64,000 bases of DNA from assembly GCA_900318345.1 (NCBI GenBank), contig ONKD01000004.1, positions 62,001-126,000 on the forward strand, read 5' to 3'. Shown in pieces: positions 26,094-35,167 of the stretch (the first letter of the stretch is position 1; every line of letters starts with the position of its first letter). The notes under the pieces are model-generated. The model was given only the letters and a program-made list of their open reading frames with translations, ran no database searches and was not told where the DNA came from. A program made the translations under genes and the position numbers. The stretch is from an uncultured Prevotellaceae bacterium. Its GTDB lineage: Bacteria > Bacteroidota > Bacteroidia > Bacteroidales > Muribaculaceae.

Positions 26094-27557
26094 TCAATTG
26101 GACTCGGTCTCAAACACCTTCTGGACCTCTTCACGATCGTCGAAATGGTGCTTCACACCCTGGATTTCCTGGTAATCCTCATGGCCCTTGCCGGCTACCA
26201 GCACCACATCGCCCTGCTGGGCAAGCTGGCAGGCGGTGCGAATCGCCTGACGGCGGTCGGTGATGGTCAACGTGCGGGAACGGGCGTCCTCGGGGATGCC
26301 GGGTTCCATCTGCCGCAGGATCTCATCGGGATCCTCGGTGCGCGGATTGTCGCTAGTGAGCACCACACGATCGCTACGCACGGCTGCCTCACGGGCCATG
26401 ATGGGACGCTTGCCCGCGTCACGGTCGCCACCGCAGCCACACACGGTGATAATGTGCCCCTTGGTTCCCACCACCTCGCGGATGGTGTCGAGCACGTTAA
26501 CCAGTGCGTCGGGGGTGTGGGCATAATCAACAATGGCCGTGTAGCCGCGCGGTGAGCGCAGGGTCTGGAATCGACCGGCAACCGGTACAAGCAGGGACAT
26601 CTTCACGAGCACCTCCTGGGGGTCAAATCCCAGTAGCAGCGAGGCGCCATAAACCGACAACAGGTTATAGGCGTTGAAGCGGCCGGTAAACAAGACCTCC
26701 ACCTGGTTGCCGTTGAGCTCCAGCGACGTGCCGTCGAGGCGCTGCTCGATGATGCGTCCCTTGAAGTCGGCCATGCTGCGCAACGAGTAGCGGCGCTTAT
26801 CGGCGCGGGTGTTCTGCAACATTACCTCGCCCACCTTGTCATCGGCATTCACGAGCGCAAAAGCGCCAGCCGGCAACTGGTCAAAGAACATCTTCTTGGC
26901 AGCGATGTAATTATCCACCGTTTTGTGGAAGTCCATGTGGTCACGGGTGAGGTTGGTGAAAATGCCACCCGCAAAGGTGATGCCCTCGATGCGCCGTTGC
27001 ACACAAGCATGGGAACTCACCTCCATGAAGGCATACTCACACCCTGCCTGCACCATCTCGTGCAACAGACGGTTGAGCGTCAAGTGGTCGGGGGTCGTCT
27101 GCACAGCAGGTTCCTCGACAGTGTCGATGATGTTTTTTACCGTTGAGAGCAGGCCGGCTTTGTAACCCATGAGCCTGGCCATCTCATAGAGCAGCGTGGC
27201 CGTGGTCGTCTTGCCGTTGGTTCCCGTCACACCCACCAGGCGCAGGGCCTTTGAGGGATGGTCAAACCACTCATCGGCCAGATGGGCCAGGGCGATGACG
27301 CTGTTCTCGACCAGGACATAGGTCACCGAGTCGCTCAACGTCGTCGGCATATCCTCGCAGACGATGGCACGTGCCCCGCCAGCAATCACAGCGTCGATAA
27401 AACGGTGGGAATCGACAGCGACGCCTTTTACCGCGACAAACAGCACGCCCTCGCGTGCCTTGCGGGAGTCGTTAATCAGGTCAGTAATCTCAATATCGGT
27501 GTCACCAACCACCTTGAGTGGCTTGATGGATGTAAGCAGTTGTGATAATTTCTTCAT
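26094..27557 (-). CDS. murE: UDP-MurNAc-L-Ala-D-Glu--meso-diaminopimelate ligase
   Basis: This 487-residue Mur ligase adds the third stem residue. The ATP loop is GVTGTNGKTTTATLL near residues 108-122; YAHTPDALVNVL is near 343. The C-terminal motif SDNPRTEDPDEI contains DNPR, which marks meso-diaminopimelate specificity rather than lysine. That agrees with the lysA gene just beyond the cluster. It starts 14 bases after ftsI. Confidence 0.96.
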   Translation of the reverse strand: MKKLSQLLTSIKPLKVVGDTDIEITDLINDSRKAREGVLFVAVKGVAVDSHRFIDAVIAGGARAIVCEDMPTTLSDSVTYVLVENSVIALAHLADEWFDHPSKALRLVGVTGTNGKTTTATLLYEMARLMGYKAGLLSTVKNIIDTVEEPAVQTTPDHLTLNRLLHEMVQAGCEYAFMEVSSHACVQRRIEGITFAGGIFTNLTRDHMDFHKTVDNYIAAKKMFFDQLPAGAFALVNADDKVGEVMLQNTRADKRRYSLRSMADFKGRIIEQRLDGTSLELNGNQVEVLFTGRFNAYNLLSVYGASLLLGFDPQEVLVKMSLLVPVAGRFQTLRSPRGYTAIVDYAHTPDALVNVLDTIREVVGTKGHIITVCGCGGDRDAGKRPIMAREAAVRSDRVVLTSDNPRTEDPDEILRQMEPGIPEDARSRTLTITDRRQAIRTACQLAQQGDVVLVAGKGHEDYQEIQGVKHHFDDREEVQKVFETESN

Positions 27558-27571
27558 ATCGTGTATTATTT

Positions 27572-29692
27572 TCAGGAATTTCTTAATTTCAGATAAATGC
27601 GTTGACCGCGAGTAAAGGCCGATCCGGCGGCAAGGCTCTGGCTCGTCACCATGCCCGACCCCGTGAAGCTCACGGTGAGGCCGGCATCCTCCAGCACCCT
27701 GATGGCCTCACGGATGTTCAGCCCAATCACCTCAGGCACGCCTTTGTCGACCTTGGACGGGCGGGCATAATGATGCGACGACTCCAAGCCCAAGCCTTGG
27801 TTAATGACATTGGCCGTGTGGTCATTCATCGACGCGAACAAGGTCGCATAATTCTTGACGTCCTTATTGTTCTTGTCAACCGTCACATAGTCAGGCGCCG
27901 CTTCAAGCAAGCCTCGGGCATACATCTTGCGGGCGATGTTTTTCAAGACCATGCCACTGCAGGCACCAGCGCCACGGTCGGCGCCCAGCATGAGCACGAT
28001 GCAAGAGTACTTGGGCTTCTCATAGGGGAAGAAACCGCAGAAGGCGAGACGCTTTTGCGTACCATATTGTCCCTTGGCATTGATGTAGGCGGTACCAGTC
28101 TTACCGGCAATCTCGACCTTGTCGTCCTGCACCCAGTGGCGGGCAGTGCCATGACTTCCCCACACCACGTCATGCAGCATGGTGCGCAACTTGCGCGCAT
28201 TGTCGGGAGAGCACACCTGCTTGCGGATGTAGGTCACGGGGATGATAGAATCGGGTTCTCCTTCCCTCGAGAGTTTCTTGAACAAGTGGGGACGAACAAA
28301 CTTGCCGTCGTTGGCGATGGCGTTGTACATGGCCAGCGTGTACAACGGTGGAATCGTGGTCGCATATCCGTAGGCCTGACGCGTGAGCGACAGTTTATCC
28401 CAGTTCTTGTTACCCAACTTGGGGTAGTTGGGCGGTGTCTCACCGGCGATACCCGAGTTGAACGGATCAAAGAAACCCATCTGCTCCAGGCGCTGGCGGA
28501 AACCGCCGGGATTCTGGCCATAGTCCTTGACGATGAGCTTTGCCATGCCGATGTTGGATGACGTCTCGATAATCTCGCGAGGAGTGCGGGTGGCAGCGCC
28601 GTGGGGACGGTCACTGATGTTGCGTCCGGCATACATCCAGTCCGAGCCGGTCTGTATAGGTGCATTGATGTCGGTGACGATGCCGTCCTCCAGAGCCACC
28701 ATCATCGAGATGGTTTTCACTACCGAGCCAGGCTCATAGCCCAGCACGGCATGGTTGCGGCCCTCGACATAATTGCCGGTTTCCTCGTTCAGCTCCAGGT
28801 TGCTGATGGCCTTGATCTCACCGGTAGCCACCTCCATGAGCACACAGGTGCCCCACTTGGCTCCTGTCTCAATGCACATGTCATTGAGCTCGTTCTCGAC
28901 GATGTCCTGCAACTGCACGTTGATGGTCGTGGTGATATCATAACCCTTAACGGCGGGGACACTCTCGGCACGGACGATGCCGTTGGTCAACTGGATGCTT
29001 TGTGCTACACCCGGCTTGCCATAGAGCAGGGAGTCCAATGCCATCTCCAAACCCGAGCGGCCATGGATGCTGGAACTGAGCGAGTCCTCACCCACGTTGC
29101 CGATGCTTCGGGCTGCCATGTCGCCATAGGGCTTGATGCGGCGGTTGTGCTTCTCGATATAGAAACCGTTCTTGTTTTTGGCACGGCGCAAGAAGGGGAA
29201 TTGACGCACCCGCTCATACTCGTTGTGGGTGAGCATGTAGGAGAACAGTTTGTAAGCACGGTTCTTGCGAGCCTTCTTCCCGGGAGCAGGATGCTCAGCG
29301 GCATCCAGGATATTCTTCCGGTCACTCAAGATCTTCTGCTTCCACTGGGTTGCAGTCATCGCGTTGTCAAAGGCGGCCAGGCTGTCGCACAACGGGCCGA
29401 TGTCCTTCATCAACGTGTCGAGCTTGATGCCCTCGGTGAACCAGTCGATGCGCAGCACGTAGTACTGCAGATTGGCCGCAAGCACGGTTCCGTTATCGGC
29501 TAACAGCTTGCCACGCTCAGGCTCGATGGGCGATGTGCTCGTCAACACCGAGTTAGCTTTCGCGTTCCACTCGCCGGCATGAACAGCAGTGGTCTTGAAC
29601 AGGTTCCAGACGATGGTTATCGAGAATACCAGCATGATGCCTACCACGATGGCATATCGGGCCAGAATGTGTCGTTTGTTGTTCTGCTTCAT
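27572..29692 (-). CDS. ftsI: Septal penicillin-binding protein FtsI (PBP3) with PASTA domain
   Basis: This 706-residue class B transpeptidase cross-links septal peptidoglycan with FtsW. One N-terminal membrane helix spans about residues 12-30. The pedestal domain starts with PIEPERGKLLADNG. The transpeptidase active site shows S323-V-V-K (EPGSVVKT), the SSN triad near residue 379 and KTGT near 534. A single PASTA domain ends the protein (GVPEVIGLNIREAIRVLEDA to the C-terminus), unlike the proteobacterial FtsI but usual in Bacteroidetes. Confidence 0.95.
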   Translation of the reverse strand: MKQNNKRHILARYAIVVGIMLVFSITIVWNLFKTTAVHAGEWNAKANSVLTSTSPIEPERGKLLADNGTVLAANLQYYVLRIDWFTEGIKLDTLMKDIGPLCDSLAAFDNAMTATQWKQKILSDRKNILDAAEHPAPGKKARKNRAYKLFSYMLTHNEYERVRQFPFLRRAKNKNGFYIEKHNRRIKPYGDMAARSIGNVGEDSLSSSIHGRSGLEMALDSLLYGKPGVAQSIQLTNGIVRAESVPAVKGYDITTTINVQLQDIVENELNDMCIETGAKWGTCVLMEVATGEIKAISNLELNEETGNYVEGRNHAVLGYEPGSVVKTISMMVALEDGIVTDINAPIQTGSDWMYAGRNISDRPHGAATRTPREIIETSSNIGMAKLIVKDYGQNPGGFRQRLEQMGFFDPFNSGIAGETPPNYPKLGNKNWDKLSLTRQAYGYATTIPPLYTLAMYNAIANDGKFVRPHLFKKLSREGEPDSIIPVTYIRKQVCSPDNARKLRTMLHDVVWGSHGTARHWVQDDKVEIAGKTGTAYINAKGQYGTQKRLAFCGFFPYEKPKYSCIVLMLGADRGAGACSGMVLKNIARKMYARGLLEAAPDYVTVDKNNKDVKNYATLFASMNDHTANVINQGLGLESSHHYARPSKVDKGVPEVIGLNIREAIRVLEDAGLTVSFTGSGMVTSQSLAAGSAFTRGQRIYLKLRNS

Positions 29693-29734
29693 TGTATTGA
29701 TGCTGTGAAATCGTTCAACGTGAAAACTAATCGC

Positions 29735-30079
29735 TTATTTTGATTGCAGTTCAAAGGGGGGCTCCTTGGGAGCAGTGAGGCCGATATGCTTCTCCTGCAT
29801 GAGTCGGGTCATCTCGCTCTCACGGATCATGGAATTGTACTTCGCACTCGCATTGACGAGGTCGGTCTGGGCATTGGCCAACTCGGTCTTGAGCGTCATG
29901 ACCTCTTGCATGCTGCTTTGGCACACAAACTTGTTGGCGATATACATCAGCGCCATGATGACCAGTGCGATGACATACACCGCATAGCGCTTGAAGAAAT
30001 CAAGCGAGAGGAAACGTCCTTGTATGATGTCCTTGCCAGCCTTTTTGCCAGTGGCTGCCTTACTTCTTTTCTCACTCAT
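29735..30079 (-). CDS. FtsL-like cell division protein
   Basis: This 114-residue bitopic protein has a basic cytosolic N-terminus (about 35 residues), one membrane helix (YAVYVIALVIMALMYIAN) and an extracytoplasmic heptad-patterned coiled coil (TLKTELANAQTDLVNASAKY). Sequence identity is too low for a firm family match, but size, topology and position between rsmH and ftsI are those of FtsL. In Bacteroidetes it is often annotated as a FtsL-like putative transmembrane protein. Confidence 0.85.
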   Translation of the reverse strand: MSEKRSKAATGKKAGKDIIQGRFLSLDFFKRYAVYVIALVIMALMYIANKFVCQSSMQEVMTLKTELANAQTDLVNASAKYNSMIRESEMTRLMQEKHIGLTAPKEPPFELQSK

Positions 30080-30109
30080 AGTGTTGTTCGCTGTTGGGGG
30101 GATGATGAT

Positions 30110-31045
30110 TTAGTGTTTACTGTTTGTTGCTGTTGTTGATGACTGGTCCACCAGCTCGGCAATGCGTAGCTTAGCACTGCGAGAGCGGGGATTGCGTTGC
30201 ACCTCTTCCTCACTGGGGGTGATCACCTTGCCCGTCAACACACGCCATGGCGTGTTGACACGGCCAAAGAAATCCTTCTCCTGGCGCCCCTCGACATTGC
30301 CGGTGCGCATGAAGTTCTTGACCAAGCGGTCCTCGAGGGAATGGTAGGTGATGATGGCCAAACGGCCACCAGGATTGAGAACCTCAATCGACTGGTTCAA
30401 CAGTTTGCGCAGGGCGTCAAGCTCTCCATTCACCTCGATGCGCAAGGCTTGGAACACCATCGACAGTTCTTTCTTCTCCTGTGACGGCTTGAGCAGTGGT
30501 CTCACGGCGGCAACCAGTTCTCCGGTGGTTGACAAGGGCCGTGCCTTGATGATGGCCGCGGCCAGTCGGCGCGATTGCCTCAACTCGCCATACAGGTACA
30601 GCACCTGAGCCAGCTGTTCCTCGCCATAGGTGTTGAGCAACTCCTGGGCGGTGAACGACGCGTTGCGATTCATGCGCATGTCGAGTGGGGCATCGGCACG
30701 GAAGGTGAAACCACGCTCCACGGCATCAAAATGGTGGAACGACACACCCAGGTCGGCAAGAATGCCGTCAACACGAGGCACACCATAGTAGCGCAGGAAA
30801 TTCTTTAGAAAGGCAAAATTGCCGTGTGCAAATGTAAACCTCGCATCGTCCAAACGGTTCTCCCAGGCATCCATATCCTGGTCAAAACCGATGAGGTGGC
30901 CCTTAGGGCCAAGGTGCTGCATAATGCCACGACTATGGCCGCCACCGCCAAAGGTAACGTCAACGTAAGTGCCATCAGACTTGATGGCAAGCCCAGCGAG
31001 AACCTCGTCGAGCAACGCAGGTATGTGATACACAGTCTGTTCCAT
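30110..31045 (-). CDS. rsmH: 16S rRNA (cytosine1402-N4)-methyltransferase
   Basis: This 311-residue SAM-dependent enzyme (formerly MraW) methylates C1402 of 16S rRNA. The SAM-binding loop is VDVTFGGGGHSRGIM near residues 28-42; ILADLGVSFHHFD near 95, TITYHSLEDRLVKNFM near 230 and the RSRSAKLRIAE ending are diagnostic. It is the first gene of the dcw cluster here; mraZ, which normally precedes it, is absent from the 406 bases upstream. Confidence 0.96.
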   Translation of the reverse strand: MEQTVYHIPALLDEVLAGLAIKSDGTYVDVTFGGGGHSRGIMQHLGPKGHLIGFDQDMDAWENRLDDARFTFAHGNFAFLKNFLRYYGVPRVDGILADLGVSFHHFDAVERGFTFRADAPLDMRMNRNASFTAQELLNTYGEEQLAQVLYLYGELRQSRRLAAAIIKARPLSTTGELVAAVRPLLKPSQEKKELSMVFQALRIEVNGELDALRKLLNQSIEVLNPGGRLAIITYHSLEDRLVKNFMRTGNVEGRQEKDFFGRVNTPWRVLTGKVITPSEEEVQRNPRSRSAKLRIAELVDQSSTTATNSKH

Positions 31046-31099
31046 TATGATTTTTCTTGCTATCGGGTGTGTCTCCTAACCCCTTTTTTTGGGGACTTC

Positions 31100-31133
31100 A
31101 AAGGTACAACTTTTTTTGAGATAATTTGCAAAT
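31100..31133 (-). promoter_or_regulatory. Candidate promoter for the rsmH-led dcw cluster
   Basis: On the minus strand TACCTTTG (31107-31100) matches TAnnTTTG. A TTTG (31133-31130) lies 22 bases upstream, near the Bacteroidetes -33 spacing. The start codon is about 55 bases downstream. Confidence 0.5.
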
Positions 31134-31413
31134 CCAAACGAGTTTATTTACAATTTTGAAAATAAAATTTGTTAACAGGCCTTGTTAATAACTTTATTCA
31201 TCCTGATAATCAGATTTTTACCAACAAGACAAAAACCAGTTTACAAGTGCAAAAAACACTTAATCGGCCCCCAGAGGGCATCAAAATCGCATTTCACCCA
31301 TCTTTTGCGACTTTTCCGCCCTATTTCACATGATTTCAAGTCCTTACACGTCAAAAATGCAGGAACGAGCACAAAATTTTAGCAGATTTTATAGATTGTA
31401 AAGAATTTTTTGA

Positions 31414-31421
31414 TAATTTTG
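31414..31421 (+). promoter_or_regulatory. Candidate -7 box for lysA
   Basis: TAATTTTG matches TAnnTTTG 30 bases before the lysA ATG. No good -33 element stands at the expected distance. Confidence 0.45.
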
Positions 31422-31451
31422 CCGCACAACATTGACTAAATAACCAAAATC

Positions 31452-32642
31452 ATGGATGAAAAATTAATGGACAATAGTATGAACCATCCCAGGATTCCCA
31501 TGGATATCCTGCTACAATCGCGAACTCCATTTTACTACTATGACATGGAGGTGCTTCACCAAACCCTAGAGGAAATCAAACGCCACACTGCGGGCATGAA
31601 CTGCGTTGTTCATTATGCGCTTAAAGCCAATGGCAACTTCAACATTATCAGCGAGATAGCAAAATATGGATTGGGAGCAGACCTAGTGAGCGGCAACGAA
31701 ATCAAGGCCGCCATCGAGGCTGGTTTCCCCGCCCATGAGATGGCTTTCTCGGGCGTGGGAAAAACTGATTGGGAAATCAAACTGGGACTGGAAAAAGGCA
31801 TCGGTTGCTTTAACGTGGAATCCATTCCCGAACTGGACATCATCAATCAACTCGCCTCCGAGATGGGCAAGACCGCGCCCATCGCCATCAGGGTTAATCC
31901 TGACATTGACGCGCACACCCACAAATACATCACCACAGGCACCGCCGAGAACAAATTCGGCATCGGCATCAAAGCGCTCTTACCCGTCGTGCGCCATGCT
32001 CTGGAGTTGCCCCACATCCATCTCAGAGGCCTCCATTTTCACATCGGGTCTCAAATCACCCAGATGCAGCCCTACGTCATGCTGTGCCAGACCATCAATG
32101 CCCTGCAGGACCATTATGAGCAACAAGGCATCAGGTTTGAAATGATTAATGTGGGCGGTGGATTGGGTATCGATTACAATGACCCTGACACCCACCTCAT
32201 CCCCGATTTCAAGAGTTATTTCAGCACATTCAAACAGCACCTCAACGTCAGGCCCAATCAGCTCATCCACTTTGAATTAGGCAGAACCATTGTTGGGCAA
32301 TGCGGCTCACTCATCACCCGCGTGGTGTTTGTCAAGGAAAACCGCAACAAGAAGTTCATCATTGTCGATGCAGGCATGACCGACCTGATCAGGCCTGCCC
32401 TGTATGGCGCCTACCACAAGATTGAGAACCTGACTGCAGGACAAGCCGAGCCCATGGAGGTATATGACGTGGTGGGACCCGTGTGTGAGTCGACCGACGT
32501 TTTTGCCCACGACCGTGAGTTGCCACTCACCAAGCGTGGCGACCTGCTGGCTGTGCGGTCGGCAGGAGCCTATGGCGAGTCGATGGCCTCAACCTACAAC
32601 ATGCGAGATTTGCCTGGCAGCATATTCTCTTCACCACTCTAA
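31452..32642 (+). CDS. lysA: Diaminopimelate decarboxylase
   Basis: This 396-residue fold-type III PLP enzyme converts meso-diaminopimelate to L-lysine. The PLP lysine lies in VHYALKANGNF near residue 58; HFHIGSQI near 197, NVGGGLGIDYN near 235 and the active-site GPVCESTDVFA near 343 are all family motifs. The gene is divergent from the dcw cluster. It draws on the same meso-diaminopimelate pool as MurE, so the two divergent transcripts set its split between murein and lysine (inference). Confidence 0.95.
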   Translation: MDEKLMDNSMNHPRIPMDILLQSRTPFYYYDMEVLHQTLEEIKRHTAGMNCVVHYALKANGNFNIISEIAKYGLGADLVSGNEIKAAIEAGFPAHEMAFSGVGKTDWEIKLGLEKGIGCFNVESIPELDIINQLASEMGKTAPIAIRVNPDIDAHTHKYITTGTAENKFGIGIKALLPVVRHALELPHIHLRGLHFHIGSQITQMQPYVMLCQTINALQDHYEQQGIRFEMINVGGGLGIDYNDPDTHLIPDFKSYFSTFKQHLNVRPNQLIHFELGRTIVGQCGSLITRVVFVKENRNKKFIIVDAGMTDLIRPALYGAYHKIENLTAGQAEPMEVYDVVGPVCESTDVFAHDRELPLTKRGDLLAVRSAGAYGESMASTYNMRDLPGSIFSSPL

Positions 32643-32652
32643 AAGAGTGACT

Positions 32653-32721
32653 ATTCACCGAAACGCCATCTGAAATGCCTCACGCTAAGCCGTATTTGCG
32701 TCTTTGCACCTTTGCGTGAGG
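32653..32721. repeat. Dispersed repeat copy with hairpin after lysA
   Basis: Bases 32653-32692 match 44800-44839 at 37 of 40 positions (core CTGAAATGCCTCACGCTAAG). Within it CCTCACGC (32678-32685) pairs with GCGTGAGG (32714-32721). The TTGCGTCTTTGCACCTTTGCG run is a period-8 variant of a short dispersed repeat seen in many bacterial intergenic regions. It may help end lysA. Confidence 0.65.
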
Positions 32722-32788
32722 TCAAACGGCTGAATTGACACCAATAAAGGCAAAAATTGCTACAATTTGTAAAAAAACACCATGATTG

Positions 32789-32821
32789 TTTGATAGTTCT
32801 CAAATAATCATGCTAAATTTG
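32789..32821 (+). promoter_or_regulatory. Bacteroidetes promoter for the first Omp28-like gene
   Basis: TTTG at 32789-32792 and TAAATTTG at 32814-32821 are 21 bases apart, matching the -33/-7 consensus. The leader to the ATG is about 80 bases. Confidence 0.65.
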
Positions 32822-32907
32822 TGGCAAATTAAAACCCAATAAACCACTGATTATAGAAAAGGGCATTATTAACCATTATTCATTCAACTAAATCATTTAT
32901 TTTTATT

Positions 32908-34872
32908 ATGAGAAAAGTTTTATTCCTTTTAGCTGCCATGCTTTGTTCCATGGCCATGTCTGCCCAGTTGCTCGGCAACAGCGATTTGACATTACAACAT
33001 GCGCCCTATGCGCTTAAGAACTTCACCAGCCACAAGGGTCAAAGCACCCGCTTGATGACACCTGCACGTGCCAACCTCGGCGAGAACCAGATGATCATGG
33101 GTCACTACGACACCGACGACTATGCGACCGACGGTTTGGGCATCACCAGCCTTCCCGGAACGATATCCATCGGTACGATTCTCACTCCTGATGAACTGGC
33201 GATGTTCCAGGGTGGTCAAATCGTGAAGTTCCGTGTGGCTCTGTCAGCATCCACAACAGTGTCACGCGTGTTTGTCGTTCCTGTATCACCATCGGGTAAC
33301 TATGGGCTCACCACCGCGTGGAATTGCAGTGTCAACTCGGTGGGTTGGAACGAAATTACGCTTTCCACACCCTATGAGATTAATCTGGATGCCAACTACA
33401 GCCTCATGATTGGCTTCGACTACAGGCAAACCAGCAGCAATTATCCCATCTCGGCTGTTGAAGTTGGCGATATCTATCCAAGCTATATTCTCTATAATGG
33501 TTCCTGGCAGAACGTCGGACTGGACACCTATGGTAACCTGGGTGTTCAGTGTATTGTTGAGAGCGAGAACTATCCTGATTACAACGTCGGTGTAAGCGAG
33601 CTCTACGTCCGCAACTATACCAAACTTGGTGAGGATGTTTACTATGTCTTTGCGAGCCGAAACTTGGGGGTTGCCAACAGTATTCCCGCCGAGACTTGCA
33701 CCTATGACATACTCATCGATGGAGAAGTTATGGCAACCATCTCCAACCCTAGAGAGTTAACTAACACCAAAACCGACTTTGATGGCTACATTCCGTCCGC
33801 TGGCTTGACTCCTGGTAGACACACGATGACAATCAGGGTCAACACGCTCTTTGGAGAGCCCGTTGAGAACCCCGCATCGACCAACAAAGAATTCATGCTC
33901 TTCGAGAATGGTTTTGATCGCCAGATGCACCTCATCGAGCAATTCACTTCGACTTATTGCACCTACTGCCCGCTCGGTAACTCCATGCTCAGCATCCTGA
34001 CAAGCATGCGTGATGACATCGCATGGGTTGGTATCCACGGCAATATGCAGAGCGGCAACGACCCCATGAGCACTGTCCAGGGTGATACCATTATGGCTTA
34101 TCAGGGCGCTGATTCTTATCCCTCGGGCTCGTTTGACCGCTCTACCGGTTGGGAGGATGATGTGAACATCGTGACAGGACTTGGCTACTATGAGCAATAT
34201 CACCAGGAAGTAGCCGCAGCTGTCAGTGAGTTCTTTGACTATTTGGCCGAGGCTCCTTCATTTGCAACCATCAATATTAATAGCACCTATGATGCTGGCA
34301 CACGTCAGGCTGTAATCACTATCGATGGCGAAATCACCCCCGACTTTGACGAGATGATGGGTGCTGACAGTAAACTCACCGTCTATATCACCGAGGATGG
34401 CATAACGGCTCGACAACTCAATCAAGGCACTTGGGTAAGCAACTATGTACATAATGGCGTATTCCGTGTTGCGCTCAACTCGGCTATGGGTAATAACCTG
34501 AGCCGTAACGCCAACACCTACAAGAACGAGTTCACCTACACCATTCCGAACTCTTGGAATGCCGAGAAGCTGAACGTTGTTGCCTTCATCAGCCGCCCGC
34601 TGGCTAATGGTGCTACCGGTGTTTACACCGACATGTATGTTAACCAGGCCAACAAGCGCAAACTGGGCGAATTTGACGAGCCTTCAGTCTTGCGCGGCGA
34701 CGTGGATCTTAGCGGCACTGTCAACATTGCCGACGTGACCGCACTCATCGACATCCTGCTCAGCGGTGCCGAGGCTCCCGCCGAGGCTGAGTGCAACCTT
34801 GACGAGGCCGTCAACATCGCCGACGTGACCGCCCTCATTGATTATCTCTTGAGCGGCGTTTGGCCCGATTAA
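32908..34872 (+). CDS. Omp28-like secreted protein with C-terminal dockerin-like pair
   Basis: This 654-residue secreted protein has a signal peptide near residues 1-20. It is followed by a beta-rich domain (GHYDTDDYATDGLG ... FQGGQIVKFRVAL ... LMIGFDYRQT), a second beta domain, and a thioredoxin-like segment LIEQFTSTYCTYCPLGN with a CxxC pair (C351, C354) typical of Omp28-related outer-membrane proteins. The last 60 residues are two dockerin-like F-hand units (GDVDLSGTVNIADV ... LLSG and a shorter second unit). CxxC suggests disulfide chemistry or structural bonding at the surface; no substrate can be named. It is paralogous to the next gene and shares its N-terminal domain with the gene at 63456. 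Confidence 0.78.
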   Translation: MRKVLFLLAAMLCSMAMSAQLLGNSDLTLQHAPYALKNFTSHKGQSTRLMTPARANLGENQMIMGHYDTDDYATDGLGITSLPGTISIGTILTPDELAMFQGGQIVKFRVALSASTTVSRVFVVPVSPSGNYGLTTAWNCSVNSVGWNEITLSTPYEINLDANYSLMIGFDYRQTSSNYPISAVEVGDIYPSYILYNGSWQNVGLDTYGNLGVQCIVESENYPDYNVGVSELYVRNYTKLGEDVYYVFASRNLGVANSIPAETCTYDILIDGEVMATISNPRELTNTKTDFDGYIPSAGLTPGRHTMTIRVNTLFGEPVENPASTNKEFMLFENGFDRQMHLIEQFTSTYCTYCPLGNSMLSILTSMRDDIAWVGIHGNMQSGNDPMSTVQGDTIMAYQGADSYPSGSFDRSTGWEDDVNIVTGLGYYEQYHQEVAAAVSEFFDYLAEAPSFATININSTYDAGTRQAVITIDGEITPDFDEMMGADSKLTVYITEDGITARQLNQGTWVSNYVHNGVFRVALNSAMGNNLSRNANTYKNEFTYTIPNSWNAEKLNVVAFISRPLANGATGVYTDMYVNQANKRKLGEFDEPSVLRGDVDLSGTVNIADVTALIDILLSGAEAPAEAECNLDEAVNIADVTALIDYLLSGVWPD

Positions 34873-34894
34873 TAACGGCACACTCAACTTTTTC

Positions 34895-34929
34895 AAAGCA
34901 GGGCCCTCACCACGGGGCTCTGCTTTTTC
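34895..34929 (+). terminator. Rho-independent terminator
   Basis: Arms at 34895-34906 and 34915-34926 form a 12-bp stem with one G-T wobble and an 8-base loop. A T-rich end (TTTTTCT) follows directly. Confidence 0.85.
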
Positions 34930-35060
34930 TCATGGGAAATGGGTTCTATCACCTAGCCGTGGTATTTCATTATTATCGCCTGACTCTCGCATTCTTGCCA
35001 CAAAAAAGCGGCCCCATCAAAAAAAGCACCGCCTAGTGAGTTGATTTCCCAAAAAAAATG

Positions 35061-35068
35061 TAATTTTG
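35061..35068 (+). promoter_or_regulatory. Candidate -7 box for the second Omp28-like gene
   Basis: TAATTTTG matches TAnnTTTG about 100 bases before the ATG. A TTG at 35041-35043 lies 17 bases upstream, slightly short of the usual spacing. Confidence 0.5.
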
Positions 35069-35167
35069 TGCATCCTAAAATGAACCAATCCGTTAGAATC
35101 TCAATCAGCTTTAGAATCTTAATCAACATTTATAACCACATTATATTAATTAATAAATTAAAGTATT

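Larger units (their letters stand above)
31046..31451. other. Divergent intergenic region between rsmH and lysA
   Basis: This 406-base AT-rich spacer separates the divergent dcw cluster and lysA. No gene was found. It holds a candidate promoter on each strand and a short CCCC-T7-GGGG hairpin (about 31080-31094) within the presumed 5-prime leader of rsmH. There is no MraZ-type open frame. Confidence 0.7.
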
